Source of the DNA: Tulasnella sp. 424
Taxonomy: Eukaryota > Basidiomycota > Agaricomycetes > Cantharellales > Tulasnellaceae
Assembly: GCA_019633425.1 (NCBI GenBank)
Contig: WSUB01000144.1
Coordinates: 9,428 to 73,427, forward strand
Length of the DNA: 64,000 nucleotides
Reading direction: 5' to 3'
The position numbers were made by a program, and so were the translations under genes. Shown here piece after piece: positions 1 to 12,079 of this stretch. How positions within the stretch are numbered: position 1 is the stretch's first letter; each line of letters begins with the position of its first letter. Below the pieces are notes generated by a model that was not told where the DNA came from, did no database searches, and saw nothing but the letters and a program-made list of their open reading frames with translations.

Positions 1-134
1 AGACTCTTGACGAGGTCTTCGTCGAGTTCATCGGCCAATTCGTCGTAGTGTCTATAGAATTTACCGCCGTCGTCGCCGAACGTCTTGGGAACATCTGGCA
101 GCGTTGTCAATTTCTCTTGGTAGCGGGTCGTCAT
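1..134 (-). CDS. DUF6535 membrane protein, 5' end only (copy A, clipped by window)
   Basis: The complement begins with ATG at 134 and reads as the first exon of the DUF6535 family: 'LPDVPKTFGDDGGKFYRHYD' followed by 'ELADELDEDLVKS', running off the window at base 1. It is nearly identical base for base to the first exon of the next copy at 3802-3933, so it is a recent duplicate. The first exon of this family in this window is always 55 codons; about 11 codons plus the rest of the gene lie outside. The role of the protein is unknown; intact relatives have four membrane helices. Nothing can be said about whether the rest of this copy is intact. Confidence 0.85.
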   Translation of the reverse strand, partial: MTTRYQEKLTTLPDVPKTFGDDGGKFYRHYDELADELDEDLVKS

Positions 135-239
135 GATGAAGTAGGATGAGGGTGAGTAGTAGATGTGGTTTCGATTACAATGCCTCTTGGAAACTCCCGC
201 GGGGCGAGGGCCGTTCACGCGTGGTTTTGGCGTGTCAGA

Positions 240-760
240 CCTGAGCCAATCAAAAGTTGATGATTCATCGGTCAGTGATCCGATCACCCTGTGAACCTAA
301 ACCCGTGGTTGCAGATGTACACGAGTGGTTGTCTCGCTCAGCGTTCCCATGAAATTCGCAAGTCGGGATATTCTCGTTGGGGAGACAGAGAGGGGCAGAG
401 CCTGAAGCTATGACGTCACCGGCATGCCGCGTGCGCGCGGACATTCCTCCCGGCTTTGCTGAAAGCCCGAGACTTGCTCGGCATCTCGCAGTTGGACCAG
501 ATCTCGGACCAAATATGAAGTTGTATTCAAAGCGTTGGTGGACGGCGTGCACGAGCGACTTTCGAGTGTTGGCTGTGGTGGGGCTAATTAGCAATGAGGC
601 GACTAGGAAAAAGCTCATGTGGCTTGTGGGAAAACAATACCTACGAATCTGGACCGGCATCCTCCCCACCACCAGTTACTCTATGTGATTTCTTATCTCT
701 CACCCCTCCGACACTCACCACACGCTTGGCTATTCCTCTCTTCAACGAGGCAAAAAAAGA
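240..760. repeat. Duplicated GT61 promoter/5' leader without its gene
   Basis: This block is recognisably homologous, in the same orientation, to about 4840-5460, the region just upstream of the GT61 start codon. Shared landmarks in the same order include 'gaagctatgacgtc', 'gctcggcatc', a 'tgtggctggtgggaaaa'-like segment, 'cttcctc/catcctcccc', the pyrimidine-rich stretch and 'cactcaccacac'. After about 750 the similarity stops and no GT61 coding sequence follows. With the first exon at 1-134 it marks one end of a segmental duplication. The remainder, 760-1554, holds no ORF that I can support; a 15-bp direct repeat (cctaaatcgtcgaat) occurs near 1399 and 1510. Confidence 0.7.
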
Positions 761-1554
761 CCAGAATAGTAAACGCCTGACCGACTCGGGCATCGCTGAG
801 CTCGCAGTCGCTCAGCGCCCCCTCGAGTTCGTGGCCCAAGCTATGCTCGTGGATATCCGACTAGCTTGTAATAATTCGAAGGGAGAAGGGTATCGCCGAT
901 AGAGATGATTCCCTTGGTCTGCGATTTTCACAGAAATTTGGGGCAGCTTTCTCCGCAGGACAAGAGTAACAACGAGGTTCGAGAGGGTTGGGAGACTGCG
1001 ATTTCACAGGCAAACTATTATCTTTCCTGATCAAGGTTCGTCGAAGAACATTGCCTGCTTTCGGTGTACTCGTTGATTCATGCCTATTGTTATCCAACGG
1101 ACGATCAAGCAATCGGTCTTCGTTATTGGGATACAGGCGAAGCGACAGATTCTCCAATGTGACACATTAGGGCTTGATGAAGACATCCAAGTCACGGCTA
1201 GTTCCCCATTCGCAGCATGTAACGCTGACGGATATACCGCCTAGTAGTCGATACCCCATAGGCTATGGGAAGCGTGCTACAAAGAGAATGGTCATCAGTC
1301 GGATTGCCAGACCACTCATCAAGAGGTTTGACTTACCCAGAGGACATCGTTCTTGTCAGTGTTGCAAGTTCCCGTAGATTCTATCGTATCCGTGTCGTCC
1401 TAAATCGTCGAATATAAATTATTATGACACGCTCCGACTTCCAGATTCTGGCTCGCTAAGCGGGACGCTGTACTGACCGACAATACTCCCGTCCACCGCA
1501 CCATGCCCCCCTAAATCGTCGAATGAGAAATAAGTACAGGCTCCGCAGTTTGAT

Positions 1555-3933
1555 CTATTGACACACCTCATATATCGCTTTATTCCTCGTTTGGAACACA
1601 AGTTCAATTTGATCAAGGAGTTCGCAGAATGTCCAATACGGTGAGCTCCTCCCTCGTGCAGGTCCCGGGAAAGAGTCCTTGATGCGCCGGAGGAGATCGA
1701 TAGCCGAGAGATTCTTCGGGTTTGCAGGATCAGTTTCCACGTGCTCCTTTACTGCCTTCAAGTATGACTCTAAGGAGGGGCTGACGTCGTCCCAGACCGC
1801 TCTAAACGAGATGAGGTAAAGTACGAGTCCAGCCCGTCAGTGCCAAAATGTGACGATAAAGTCGAAAGATGCCTAGACGTACAACTCCCGATAAAAACCT
1901 TCCTCGACTTTGAGGCTCCCGACAACCGATTGGACACACCGAACCTGGTGCTCCCTTCCTCTTTGCCCGTCTCTCTCTGAAATTGCCTGATCACGGATTC
2001 GAATTTCAATGTAGAGAAGAAGGCTTCCGAAGTGTTCTAGAATCGGGCGAGCCCCAGAGATTCTAATTCCTGACGACAAGCCAAGCTCGAATAGCCGAAC
2101 GTAAAGCTCGTGATCGGGTTTCCCCTTCCACTTGAACTCCACAGTAGCGAGTCCACGGCCAATTACTTCAATCATTTGGGAGCTGTCTCTAAGGATTCAT
2201 ATATCCGAAGTTAGACTTGGCGAGCCGATTTCAGAAGGGGCTTACCTCGCCCGATACGCCATAGAGAGCTCCTCAAATAGCGGGTCAAACCGCCGCAAGC
2301 TGGTTTCTTCGGACCGAAGCCATCTCAAACCCGGATCTCTCGACATCATCGAGCACAGGACCGCCGCAGCCACCACACATCCCAGTCTCAAATCGACAGA
2401 TTTGGTTAAAGCTCCTTCCACCTCATTGAAAACATCGTGAAAGGGCATTGGGCCTGTCCGGACGTCATCAACGAGCAGATTGACCACTCTCATAGAGAAT
2501 GAGAGAGTTGTGCAGTGTAAACACCGATCACAGTCTGCGGTGAATGAGACGAGAGCCCCTCGGCAGAGCGATCTGATCGCATCGAATACTTGGGCTGGCC
2601 CACGACTATCAACCTCCCAGCCCAGGAGATTCACAATGTCGGAGAACGAGCCAGCCGAAAGCCAAATGTGGAAGAATGACGTGGAGAATGCTCTAGCTTC
2701 TATGAGCTCGGTGTCGTGGGGCCATTGGGACCGAACTTGATAACTCCTACCCAATCCAAACATGCGGGTAGAAAATTCACCGTCCCCCATGAGTGATGAT
2801 AAGGACCCATGGTTTCTGATTGTTTGGAGGTTCATGGCTGCACGAACCAAGGCAGCTCGGTCCTCTGATACGCATATCACCCTCCTGATTGCCTCAACCC
2901 TGAGGTACTCGGGATCATCCGCCGGACGCATGGCATCCTTTGTGAATCCTTTGTACATGCCAGCGTAGGACACCGAAACGTCATATAGCAAGCTCCTAAT
3001 GCCCTGGAATTGCCAGGTCTGAAAACCGAAGCGACTCGCCATGATCGCGAACGGTGCCGATACCAGAGCCACGACGAAGACAATACAAGAAATAATGAAT
3101 ACGTACAAACTAAGGGTTATCGGCAGAATTGAGCGTGAAAGTGTTGTTTTAAATGGGCACCACGGGTCAAATGCTGCACATGTTGTCATTGCCAGAATGA
3201 TGGTTAATGCGGTGCATAGGATGGCCGCAATAACGTGACTCAACGACTTGCTCAAAGTGCTGAGGTATAATGAAAATGCAATGCCGAAAATTACTAGGCC
3301 CAGTTGAAGCATACTAGGGACCAAGTCGTCGAGCACTAGCTCAAGCCGCCATCGCTTGGCACCGAGGGATCGGCGCAGCTGTTCCCATCGTTGATGTTCC
3401 GGTCCACCACCACTCCGCTTGCGATAGTAGACTATCCATTGCTGGCCCAGAACAGCGAGGAATGATGCGAGCAACGTGAGGGTCAAGCTCACGGAGAAGA
3501 GTATGTTGATGGGGTAAATGCGAGGCGGCGGCGTGAATGACGCTGATGGGAGGTGTGCCGCGGACGTGATGCTGCTATTGCCCCTCAATAGGATTTGGAG
3601 TAGAAGGGCGTTGGTATCATCGGCCGGGTTGGCGCTCATCTGGGGGAGCGTAAATGCCAAGAATGCAGAATTGACCCCGGCGAAGAGACCGGCCTGAACG
3701 AGGGAAGAATCTTCAGTACTCCTGCAGAGAGATTTATGGAGAAGGGAGTGGGGGTGGGGGGAACGTACGAAGATGAGGATACTGTCAAGCTGGGCTTTTA
3801 GACTCTTGACGAGGTCTTCGTCGAGTTCATCGGCCAATTCGTCGTAGTGTCTATAGAATTTACCGCCGTCGTCGCCGAACGCCTTGGGAACATCTGGGAG
3901 TGTTGTCAATTTCTCTGGGAGGCGGGTTGTCAT
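1555..3933 (-). CDS. DUF6535 four-helix membrane protein (copy B, intact)
   Basis: Four exons fit without a break: 3933-3769, 3693-2246, 2188-1883 and 1801-1555, giving 721 residues. Exon 1 (55 codons) carries the acidic, aromatic leader with 'FGDDGGKFYRHYDELADELD'. Exon 2 starts with the first membrane helix 'AGLFAGVNSAFLAFTLPQM', then a linker with 'PADDTNALLLQI', a second helix ending 'LAVLGQQWIVYYRKRSGGG', the hallmark 'LGAKRWRLELVLDDL', and two more helices before 'CAAFDPWCPF'. The remaining 450 residues are predicted to be soluble, helical and poorly conserved. The family is DUF6535, common in Agaricomycetes and of unknown function; membrane location is inferred. Intron 1 is 75 nt without a stop, so its retention would insert 25 residues. 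The gene lies back to back with the GT61 gene, 1.5 kb away. Confidence 0.85.
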
Positions 3934-5471
3934 TGATGAGGTGGGATGAGGACGAGTGGTCGAGGCAGTCTCGATTCAAATTCCCGCATCGTGGGTTTTC
4001 TGGGGGACGAGGTGTCAATCACATGACAATTCACAGACCTTCTGATCGCGTCACGATATCCTAGGCGTGACCAAGGGTTTGACAGAGCAGAGCACACAGG
4101 GCCAGTGAAATGGCAACGTCAATTCACTGAGGCCGGGTTTTGCGGGCCATGCGATTGGTACGTTATGGCAAAAGTCCCGCTTTGCAATTGTGCCTAAGTT
4201 TCTGACCATGTCCCTCTTCGTTCCCATATATAAACCCCCTTGTGTCGATCCTGATTGCAGCGAAGCCGCAGACAATATCAGATTTTTCGTCTATCAATCT
4301 CTCTCACAAGCGGCCCAGTAACACTTGGGGGAGCGAAAGAGGAGAGTCTCGGCGACCGGCGAACTCGACACCTTGGCCTGGACATTATCCTACAGCCATA
4401 GGGTGGTTAGAATAGTAAATAACTGACTAACGTCTGAGTTAAGATTATGGCGGCGGGCAATGGTGCAGACCTGGCACGTAGTATACAATCGTATCGCTAC
4501 ATTTGGGGGATGTATGCAAAGAGTGGCTGGGTAGTATACCTCGGTCGCTACAGTTATGCCAGCGACCAAACGGCTGGTGAAGGCTAATGCACTACCCCTT
4601 TCCGGCGAAGGCAGCGCACACTCTCCGCATAACGCCAGAGCATGGTAACATCTAATGCCCAGGCTAGCGACTGGGTTGGGATCGGGCTCGTCCGACCGTT
4701 CTCCATATGAGTTGATCACCCGTTCACTAAATGCACTTAAATAAGATCCTCTCCTCTAACGTAGCGGGCTCTTACCGTGCAAGCATGGCGTTGTTTTCAG
4801 GTTGCTTCTGTCGGTCGTTCAAGGGAGTGCCACGTGGAAGCAGTGGCTTGGCCGACCTCCACCAATCACAACTTCGAATCCGACAAGCCATGCCCCGGTG
4901 ATCCAATCTCCTCAATATGAACTCAACTCTTTGATGTGGATCAACGCTCTTGAGTGACCTCTTCCCAAGTGGAATCCTTTAGTGAGAGCCGGGAATTTCG
5001 AGTGGGGGACCGGAAGGCTGTGCCCGAAGCTATGACGTCGCGGTCGGCATGTCGCCCAAGAAGCCGGGTTTCAAATTCCCGACCCGTGCTGAGACAGGCT
5101 CGGCATCCCTCGCAGTCGTGAACATTTTTGGACGAAGAATGAATTCGTCTTGGAAAACTTTGGTGTGCACACTGGTAGCTTTAGAGTAGCATATAGGGTT
5201 AGATGCAGTGGGGCTTGCTGGTTCGGAGAAGAATGGGACGGATTGAGAGCAAAGCGAATTGTAGATCATATGTGTGGCTGGTGGGAAAATTTAAACAATG
5301 CGAATCCCGACCGGCAAAGGCTTCCTCACTCACAGCTTCACATCTTCTTCCCCAACACCAGCTATTTTACAACTTTCTTTTTTTTCGACTCTCTCTCTCT
5401 TCTTGTCTCTCTCTACTCAAACACTCACCACACACTCCTTTACTTGCTCGATCTCTTGAACGAACCAACCA
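3934..5471. other. Intergenic region between divergent DUF6535 copy B and GT61
   Basis: No supportable gene. About 3934-4030 continues the similarity to 135-260. The stretch from roughly 4840 to 5460 is the GT61 upstream region and is the second copy of the block at 240-760. The last 100 bases before the GT61 start are very rich in pyrimidines (runs of ctctct and ttctttt), as is usual for basidiomycete transcription starts. Some 900 bases (about 4030-4830) have no counterpart in the first copy, so they were inserted here or lost there. Confidence 0.5.
4840..5460. repeat. GT61 promoter/leader, second copy of the 240-760 block
   Basis: This is the functional counterpart of the orphan block at 240-760: it directly precedes the GT61 start codon at 5472. 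Similarity is imperfect, with scattered substitutions and small indels, so the duplication is not extremely recent, although the DUF6535 first exon next to it is almost unchanged. It contains the pyrimidine tract and the 'cactcaccacac' segment shared by both copies. Confidence 0.65.
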
Positions 5472-7352
5472 ATGCCAATCAGACTAAGCTCGTCCACAAG
5501 ACGGGACCTCTCCCTCATCGCCTGCTGCTCCCTCGTCCTCCTCGTCCTCGTGGAATTTCGCTATGGTCTCTCATCAACGACACTGAGCCGGACAGATGGA
5601 AACTACCGCGGTGCCGTGGTCTCATCTTCAGCCGTAGCAGCCTCGTCCCTCGACGGCTTGGACTTGGAAGACAGGGAATTGCTCGGCCAGATCGCGGCCT
5701 CGCCCCCAAGCCGTTCCAAGCACCGCAGCAGCACTTCAAATCGCCTAAAGAACCATCACAAGCACGCATCGTCAAGCCGAACCAAGCCTGCGACTTTTGA
5801 CACCCATGATAATAGGATGGGGGCCAGTAGGGTCTCTTGGGGCAGGAACGAGCAGATGCCTTTGACAGATTTGGTCGGCCATGCACCAGGTTCGTATCTA
5901 CCTCTTTCCTTCGTGTGGAGCGACGAGCACGCAGTCCGCTTACGTGCCAAATTTTTCTGCTATGTAGGCTTCACAATCCTCGACAACGTTTATTTCCTCA
6001 ACGGCACGCTCTACATCGTTCGCTCTGACACCAAGCCAGGGTCTTTCCCTGAGCCGCGAATGATGATCTCAAACGCCGGAAACCTTACCCTCTCGATAGA
6101 GGACAACATGAGGATCATCTCCGAACGTGAAGCACTGCGACTGTTCGGAACGCAAGCGAGTCGGATTGAAGGCACAACGGTGAGTATTGGAACGCCGGCA
6201 CAGCCAATGCTTCCGCCTAATCTGCGCCCATTTTCTTCCCCCCCCCCCCCCCTATCCTTCGATAGTTCCTATGCAACGACGATGAATCAGTCATCTCCGA
6301 CTACTACCATTTTACCGCCGAGACTCTCTTCAGCCTCTGGCGCGCCTACTCATCACTTGACCTCTCTATTACACCCTACGGAGAGACCCGACTGCCCCAA
6401 CCCCGCCGATTCATCGTACCCAATATCCCTAAGTCTCGCTGGCGAGACTACGCCAACCTTAATCAATACATCCTTCACGCGGCGTTCCCATCAACCGGAC
6501 TAGAATTTCAAGCGGATTGGGCTGACAGGGCCCACACGCTTCGACCATACTTTTTCGACCGCATCGTGCTCGGAGACCGAAATGCCGCCAAGGCGCAGAC
6601 GCATGATAACGGAAATGAAGCCAAGGAAGGGATCGACAAGGCCGTTTTCCAAGCGGACAAGTTGCCCAAGAGCCCACATTGGTGGATGCCGTTGAGGAAC
6701 AACGTGGTCACGTTCGCTGCGGGTGAAGATGCCTACGGCATGGTTAAGAGGAAGAAGCGCCAAGAAACTAGTTCCCCGGTCATCACGTACGTGACCCGCC
6801 AACAATGGGGCAAACGCATGTTGCGGGACTCGGACCACACCGCGCTCGTCGACAAGCTCCACCAGCTCAAGCGGACCAACAAGGACTGGGAAGTCAATGT
6901 CGTCCAACTGGAAACCCTCTCCAAGGAAGAACAAATTCGGCTTGCAGCTAGGACCACAGTCCTTATGGGCGTCCACGGTGCTGGCTTGACTGGCTTGTTG
7001 TGGATGCAGCCCACGAACCAAACCACCGTCGTCGAGTTTTTAGCTCCCGGATCGTTTTCGGAGGATTTCGAGGTCGTTTCGAGGATGGTCGGCATCAAGC
7101 ATTTCACTATTTGGGGGGACAAGTGAGTGTGACTCCATGCTGGTTATTGTTGTTGGGGATTGGGGGAACTGACCGGGAACGCGCTTTTTCTTCTTCAGGT
7201 CCATGACATACCCTTCTCTTCCGGACAAGTCTCAACTTCCAGCTCGTGGTCAATCTCTCGAATTTGACAGCAACGAAATCCCCGTGGATGCGGACGCTGT
7301 TGTGTCCTTGATTATGAGGCAGCTCCAAACGACTGAGACTGAGGAGGCGTGA
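5472..7352 (+). CDS. GT61-family glycosyltransferase (DUF563), type II membrane protein
   Basis: Exons 5472-5889, 5968-6179, 6266-7122 and 7199-7352 join in frame to 546 residues. A short basic start followed by 'LSLIACCSLVLLVLVEFRYG' (about residues 13-32) is a signal anchor, so the enzyme should sit in the Golgi with its catalytic part in the lumen. A Ser-rich stem follows. The domain shows 'FTILDNVYFLNGTLYIV', then 'DYYHFTAETLFSLWRAY', 'WWMPLRNN' and near the end the GT61 signature 'LMGVHGAGLTGLLWM'. GT61 includes EOGT and plant xylosyltransferases; the sugar and acceptor here cannot be told. Intron 1 (78 nt) is open in frame and was removed because the joined 'HAPGFTILDN' fits the family. 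Intron 2 contains a run of C bases before its acceptor. Confidence 0.85.
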
Positions 7353-8290
7353 TGATTCTTCTCTTCGCTCTTCGCTCTTCCCCATCCCTCCCGAGAGCTA
7401 CCTACCCCGCCCACTAGCCTTTCAACCTCGAGCATCATTCACCACTCAACCTTTGCATTTCGCATTTGATACCCTCAAAGACACTCGCACCCTACCCATC
7501 GTCGTATCTCCCCTCCTCGTTCCCATTTTGCATGTCCATCTCGAGCTGGTTTATGTACATAGACAGCTCGACGTTGGGGATCCTCATTCGCATGCGCTAA
7601 TCCTTCTACCCCTCCTCATTGTCGCATTCCACACATGATACGTAACTTTTCCACTGGGCTCCGCTTTTCTTTTAATTATGTTATTTTCGTCTGGGGACGT
7701 AAATACACGATGACACCTTTGCATACACATTGAACACCGAGCAAGATCAAGCCCTGGTGCCAAAAATAGAGTGATATGGCAATTTTGATGCTTGTGGCCC
7801 AAGCTTCCCAGGACTGTTCCGACATTAGATGGCTCTAAATCTCGGGGTCCCAGGTAGGACCCTGGACTACTAGCACAAAGGTGTTCGGGCGTTCGTTTTT
7901 GGTACTTAGCGTGGACGAGACATTCCAAAGCCTTGGTTTGGCAGGAACAACTCGGAGCGCCGGTGCCTTGGGGATCGACGACGAACACTAGATCTCCTAC
8001 TCCTCAGGCTTTCGCAAATCTCTGAAGTGATATGGGATCCAGCAGTATTAATCACACCTCCAGAGCTCCCGGGCCTGATGCTTGTATATTCGGGTTTCGC
8101 GCGACTGTGGAGGCGTTGACATTGCAAGTTCCATTCTTTCGTCGTCCCGGCTCCGGCGCTATCATGCCCCCGGCCAGGGCCCGAACGTTAACTTCGTCGG
8201 AGGACCCCAACGGCTTCGGTGCGATTGACTTGGCACTTCTAAATAAAGGCTGGCTTGAAACTGAATATGAAAGCCCTCAACCATCATCAC
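7353..8290. other. Intergenic, no gene seen
   Basis: Downstream region of the GT61 gene followed by sequence without a convincing reading frame. Open frames here are short and show no family motif or codon bias. It ends at the DUF6535 relic. Confidence 0.4.
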
Positions 8291-8461
8291 CACCGCGCGC
8301 ACGGCACAGTCAGGGAAACTAACAACGTTGCCTGATATCCCAAAGGAGTTCGGAAATGACGGGAGACACTTCTATCAATACAACGACGAGTTGGCTGACG
8401 AATTTGACGAAGACCTCGTTACAAGTCTCAAATCACAGCTCGATGACATTCTAATCTTTAT
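8291..8461 (+). pseudogene. DUF6535 first-exon relic (copy C)
   Basis: The frame reads 'GKLTTLPDIPKEFGNDG' and then 'LADEFDEDLVTSLKSQLDDI' up to 'LIFI', an almost perfect family first exon ending where the others have their first donor site. At the place of the start codon the sequence reads ATC ATC ACC rather than ATG ACT/ACC, so translation could not begin normally. No second exon ('AGLFAGVNSAF') follows within the 500 bases before copy D. It is a solitary, dead first exon, probably left by an incomplete duplication or deletion. The bases 8470-8995 after it hold no gene that I can recognise. Confidence 0.8.
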
Positions 8462-8995
8462 CAGTTTTCCGTGTAATGACCTACTTCCCTGTTTTGCGAC
8501 CTCAACCCCCCCGCTCCTGAGCCAGCAAACAAACAGTTGGATTGACACAGATGCGTGCATACAAACAAAGACCCCTCAGAGGTTATCCTCAGCAACACGT
8601 CACTTTTTGAATTACTTCGTATAGGTCTTCCATGGCGGGCCTTTCGAGCCTGGACCCTCCTCTCTCATCCCATCCATGGTGGATCGCGCCGTCGTTTGAC
8701 CGTTATAATCGATCTGAGAGCACACCTCATATCAGCCCGAATACTCTCCATATTTTTATGGTGCTACTTAAGTTAGATATGAATCGATGTATGTCATTTC
8801 AGTGCCTATGAAAAGGGGGGAAGGGCATGCGGTGAGCGGATCTTTACAAGGGGTTCGAAAAGTGGCCCACTTCTCAGTCAGGAGCAGACACCGGAACCAT
8901 GGGCGCCCAAAAACCAGCGCCTATGTCTGGCGGTGTTCCAGAGTACGCCGGGAATTTCACCTTCAACCACCAAGCCATACTCAGTACCATCCCTC

Positions 8996-11532
8996 ATGAC
9001 AATACCGGATACTGAGAAATTGACGACGATTCCTGAAATCCCCAAGGATTTTGGGGAGGACGGTGGTCACTTCTACAGGTGTTATGACAAGCTGACGGAG
9101 GAGGCAGACCACGATTTGATCAAGAGTCTGAAATCGCAGCTCGATGGTATTCTCCTCTTCGTACGTTGCCTATTTCTCGTCCGTATATCCTCCCTCTTTA
9201 TAGTTCTGAACGGTTCCTGCCCGCTTAGGCCGGTCTCTTCGCCGCAGTCAATTCAGCATTCTTGGCATTGACACTTCCTCAAATGAGCGCCAACCCTGCA
9301 GATGACACAAATGCTCTTTTACTTCAAATTGCGTTAGGGAAGAATGGCACGATCAACTCGGCAGCAGATCTTCCATCGGCCTCATTTACCCCTCCTTCTG
9401 AGATGCGCAGAATCAACGTATTGTTCTCCATGAGCTTAACGCTCTCTATCCTCTCGTCATTTCTGGCCGTACTCGGGCAACAGTGGCTCGTGAATTATCG
9501 GAACCGGAGTGGCGGTGGGCCAGAACATCAACGATGGGAACTACTCCGGCGTCATTTGGGTGCGAAGAGATGGCGCCTTGAGCTGGTTCTCGATGACGTC
9601 CTCCCGAGTATCTTGCAGATCGGCTTGATCATCTTTTCCATCGCTTTCATCCTGTATCTCGGCACACTCAATACGTCGATGTGCCGCGCCATTCTCGCTC
9701 CCTTCTGCATGGGTCTGGCAATCATTATTGCATTCGCAATTTGTGCAGCATGGGATGAGTGGTGCCCGTTCAAATCACCCTTGTCACGTTTTATCCAATT
9801 GATGCTCCCGCCCTTGATTGTTGGTCTGGGTAAGGTTATTGCATCTATCGTTCATGTTGCAATTACCCGATGGGATTGCATCCCAAGAGGCACCCGGCAC
9901 CGGAGCCGGAAAGATGAATGGTCGAGGAACATGTGCAATGCCATCCGCGAGTGGTTTGCTTTAAGGGCTCGCAGAACTGCCGAAGATCACGAACTCCTAA
10001 AGGTCGAGGCACTCAAGCGAGTTATCTCTTCCTTCGAGGATCGAGAAGCATTGATTCACGCAGCAATGAATCTCCAATCTATCAAGAAACCAGAGATTCT
10101 GTTATCTCTTATCAACGATGATGAATTCTTCACACGGATTCATAATCTCTGTGAACGAGCTCTCGATTGTAGCAATGAACAGGAGGACGGAAGCCGGATG
10201 CAACGACTTGAGGCGAGAGTCTTTTCGTCTTCACTTTCACACCTCGTCCTTTCGGCCGGATCACTTCATCACTTTCTTGCGCGTCGACCTGGAGAATCTT
10301 GGACCCCGGAAAATATCAAGAATGCGGGTACCTTGGCTCTACGGACGCAATTAAAACGCCTCCGGGAATCAACAGTCATCCGGTTTCACGCGGCGTGTGA
10401 TCACTGCTCCCATTGCACTACCATCTCATTTTTCGTAACACTAATCCATGCCGTCATCCGTACACCAAGGGAGGTTATCCAAATACTTCATCACGCGCTG
10501 GAAAATCTGCAGGAAACCCTTAGCGCGTCCGCTGAATTAAGAATCGGATACGTCGCGGCCTGTGGGGTTGTATATTTAAAGGATTGGCAACTACACGACA
10601 CCACCGTCCCTTGGAGATTCGGACCTGCGGGCGACCTCCTGAGCGATTTCCGTGTAACGTAAGTCCCACTCGTCACTCTATTCGGTACACTCTGACCTGA
10701 GACTTTTTTAACGCAGTACAAAATCAAAAATGGTCCAGACTATATGCAATGTGCTCAGTACCTCGGACTCACGTTGGAGAAGTGGGCCAGACCCGGAATT
10801 CTATGTCCGCCTACTGGAGAATGCTATATCCGTCAAGAGGGGTCAAAATGACACTCTTGACCATTATGAAGCAATTTCAACTCTGGGAAACCTCGGCAAG
10901 GTACTCAATGGTATCGAGTTCGAAATTCGAAGTGAAGCCGAGTCAGAAGATGGCAGGAGGATGGGAAGCTTGGAGGGAAGGAGACTGCGGGAGAGATGCG
11001 TCCAGTCGGCGAAAGATTTTGTCAAAGAACTTAGCCTCGATGGAAGAACGTGCGTTCTGGATATGTCGACACTGATCATTTTAAATTGTGACCGATAAGC
11101 TGAATCCCATTTGGCGTTTGTTTTCAGGCTCCTATGGACCAGGATTTGCGACCCATTGCGACAATCCTTTGGCCTGACTATTGACATCATGGTTACACGT
11201 GACCTACAGAATCCAGAGAATCGTTTCACCAAGAATGCATGGAAAGCCCTCTTTTTATCTTTACCGGACCCCGATGCGGTACATCTCCGTGGCCCATTGA
11301 GCGTCCGAGAAATCGAAAGTTACAAAGAGAGTTATTCCGCCTTTGCAAACCTCTTCGCTGAGGTCAATGCTGTTACAATTCCCGACGACGATGATTCCGA
11401 GCTAGAGGTATGTTGGGGAATCAAGTCGAGAGTTTCTGCTGATTTTCCCCTTTCGCGGTCTAGTTGGGAATCTCCACGGGAAACCACTTGCGGCTAGGCC
11501 CACAAAGCGCCTGGGCGCGATCGGAAACCTAA
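8996..11532 (+). CDS. DUF6535 four-helix membrane protein (copy D, intact)
   Basis: Exons 8996-9160, 9229-10658, 10717-11049, 11128-11407 and 11464-11532 join in frame to 758 residues. The start was chosen at 8996 ('MTIPDTEKLTTIPEIP') rather than at the in-frame ATG 8933, because it gives the family's 55-codon first exon. The core is conserved: 'AGLFAAVNSAFLALTLPQM', 'VLGQQWLVNYRNRSGGG', 'LGAKRWRLELVLDDVLPSIL', and helices before 'CAAWDEWCPFK'. A cysteine cluster 'ACDHCSHC' lies in the later part of exon 2 and is kept in other copies. Beyond the core the sequence is diverged. No lesion was found. Function unknown; an integral membrane location is inferred. It converges with the RNA-binding protein gene to its right. 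Confidence 0.85.
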
Positions 11533-12079
11533 AGGTTGTTCCCCTTCTGTGAAGATGGCTTTGCCAGCCCTCCAAACATATACCGGAGCAATTGGATCGA
11601 ATTTCTGGTGTGATAGTAAGCGTGGAAGGGTGCTAGTTTTCGGGTGTTCGGAAGAGACGATACAGGGAACATATAGAGGCTCGCAGCTCCATGAGTCTAG
11701 ATTGACCGCAGTTCTTTTAAAGGATCCACCCTGGGGGTGCATCATGCCTTCTAATGTACGGGTTTGCTTCGATTTGCGAATGGTGTATCCCTGTTGCGTT
11801 CAATGTGGCGTGCGGCATATAGGTTTAGATTCAAAATAAAGAATAAAAACATCGGGGCGAGAAATAACGAAAGGCGAATGCACTCAGTTACACGGATGCT
11901 TTTTTCCATCCGCGGGTACGAGAAATCATGAGTATGTTAGGAGACTAGAATCGAATCAACTTCCGAAGAAGACATATGTATTCGTACGGAACAGTACCTC
12001 ATTTCAGAGCATATGGAATAGTCGTACATAACAATGCAGTAAAGGCGGAAACTCCTAGAACCTAGCTTGTCGAAAACGT
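11533..12079. other. Intergenic between convergent genes
   Basis: 3' regions of copy D and of the RNA-binding protein gene. No supported gene; AT-rich around 11830-12060, as expected for terminator/polyadenylation regions. Confidence 0.4.

Noticed and set aside
265..672. 135-codon open frame on the - strand
   Set aside because: It lies in the duplicated GT61 promoter; the matching part of the second copy at 4.8-5.4 kb does not keep the frame, and no motif is visible.
5515..5886. 123-codon open frame opposite the GT61 first exon
   Set aside because: Antisense shadow of a Ser-rich coding exon.
6239..6253. Poly-C run, with similar G or C runs near 31009, 35228 and 57612
   Set aside because: All lie in introns or flanks and look like simple homopolymer tracts; some may be sequencing-length errors. 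No function inferred.
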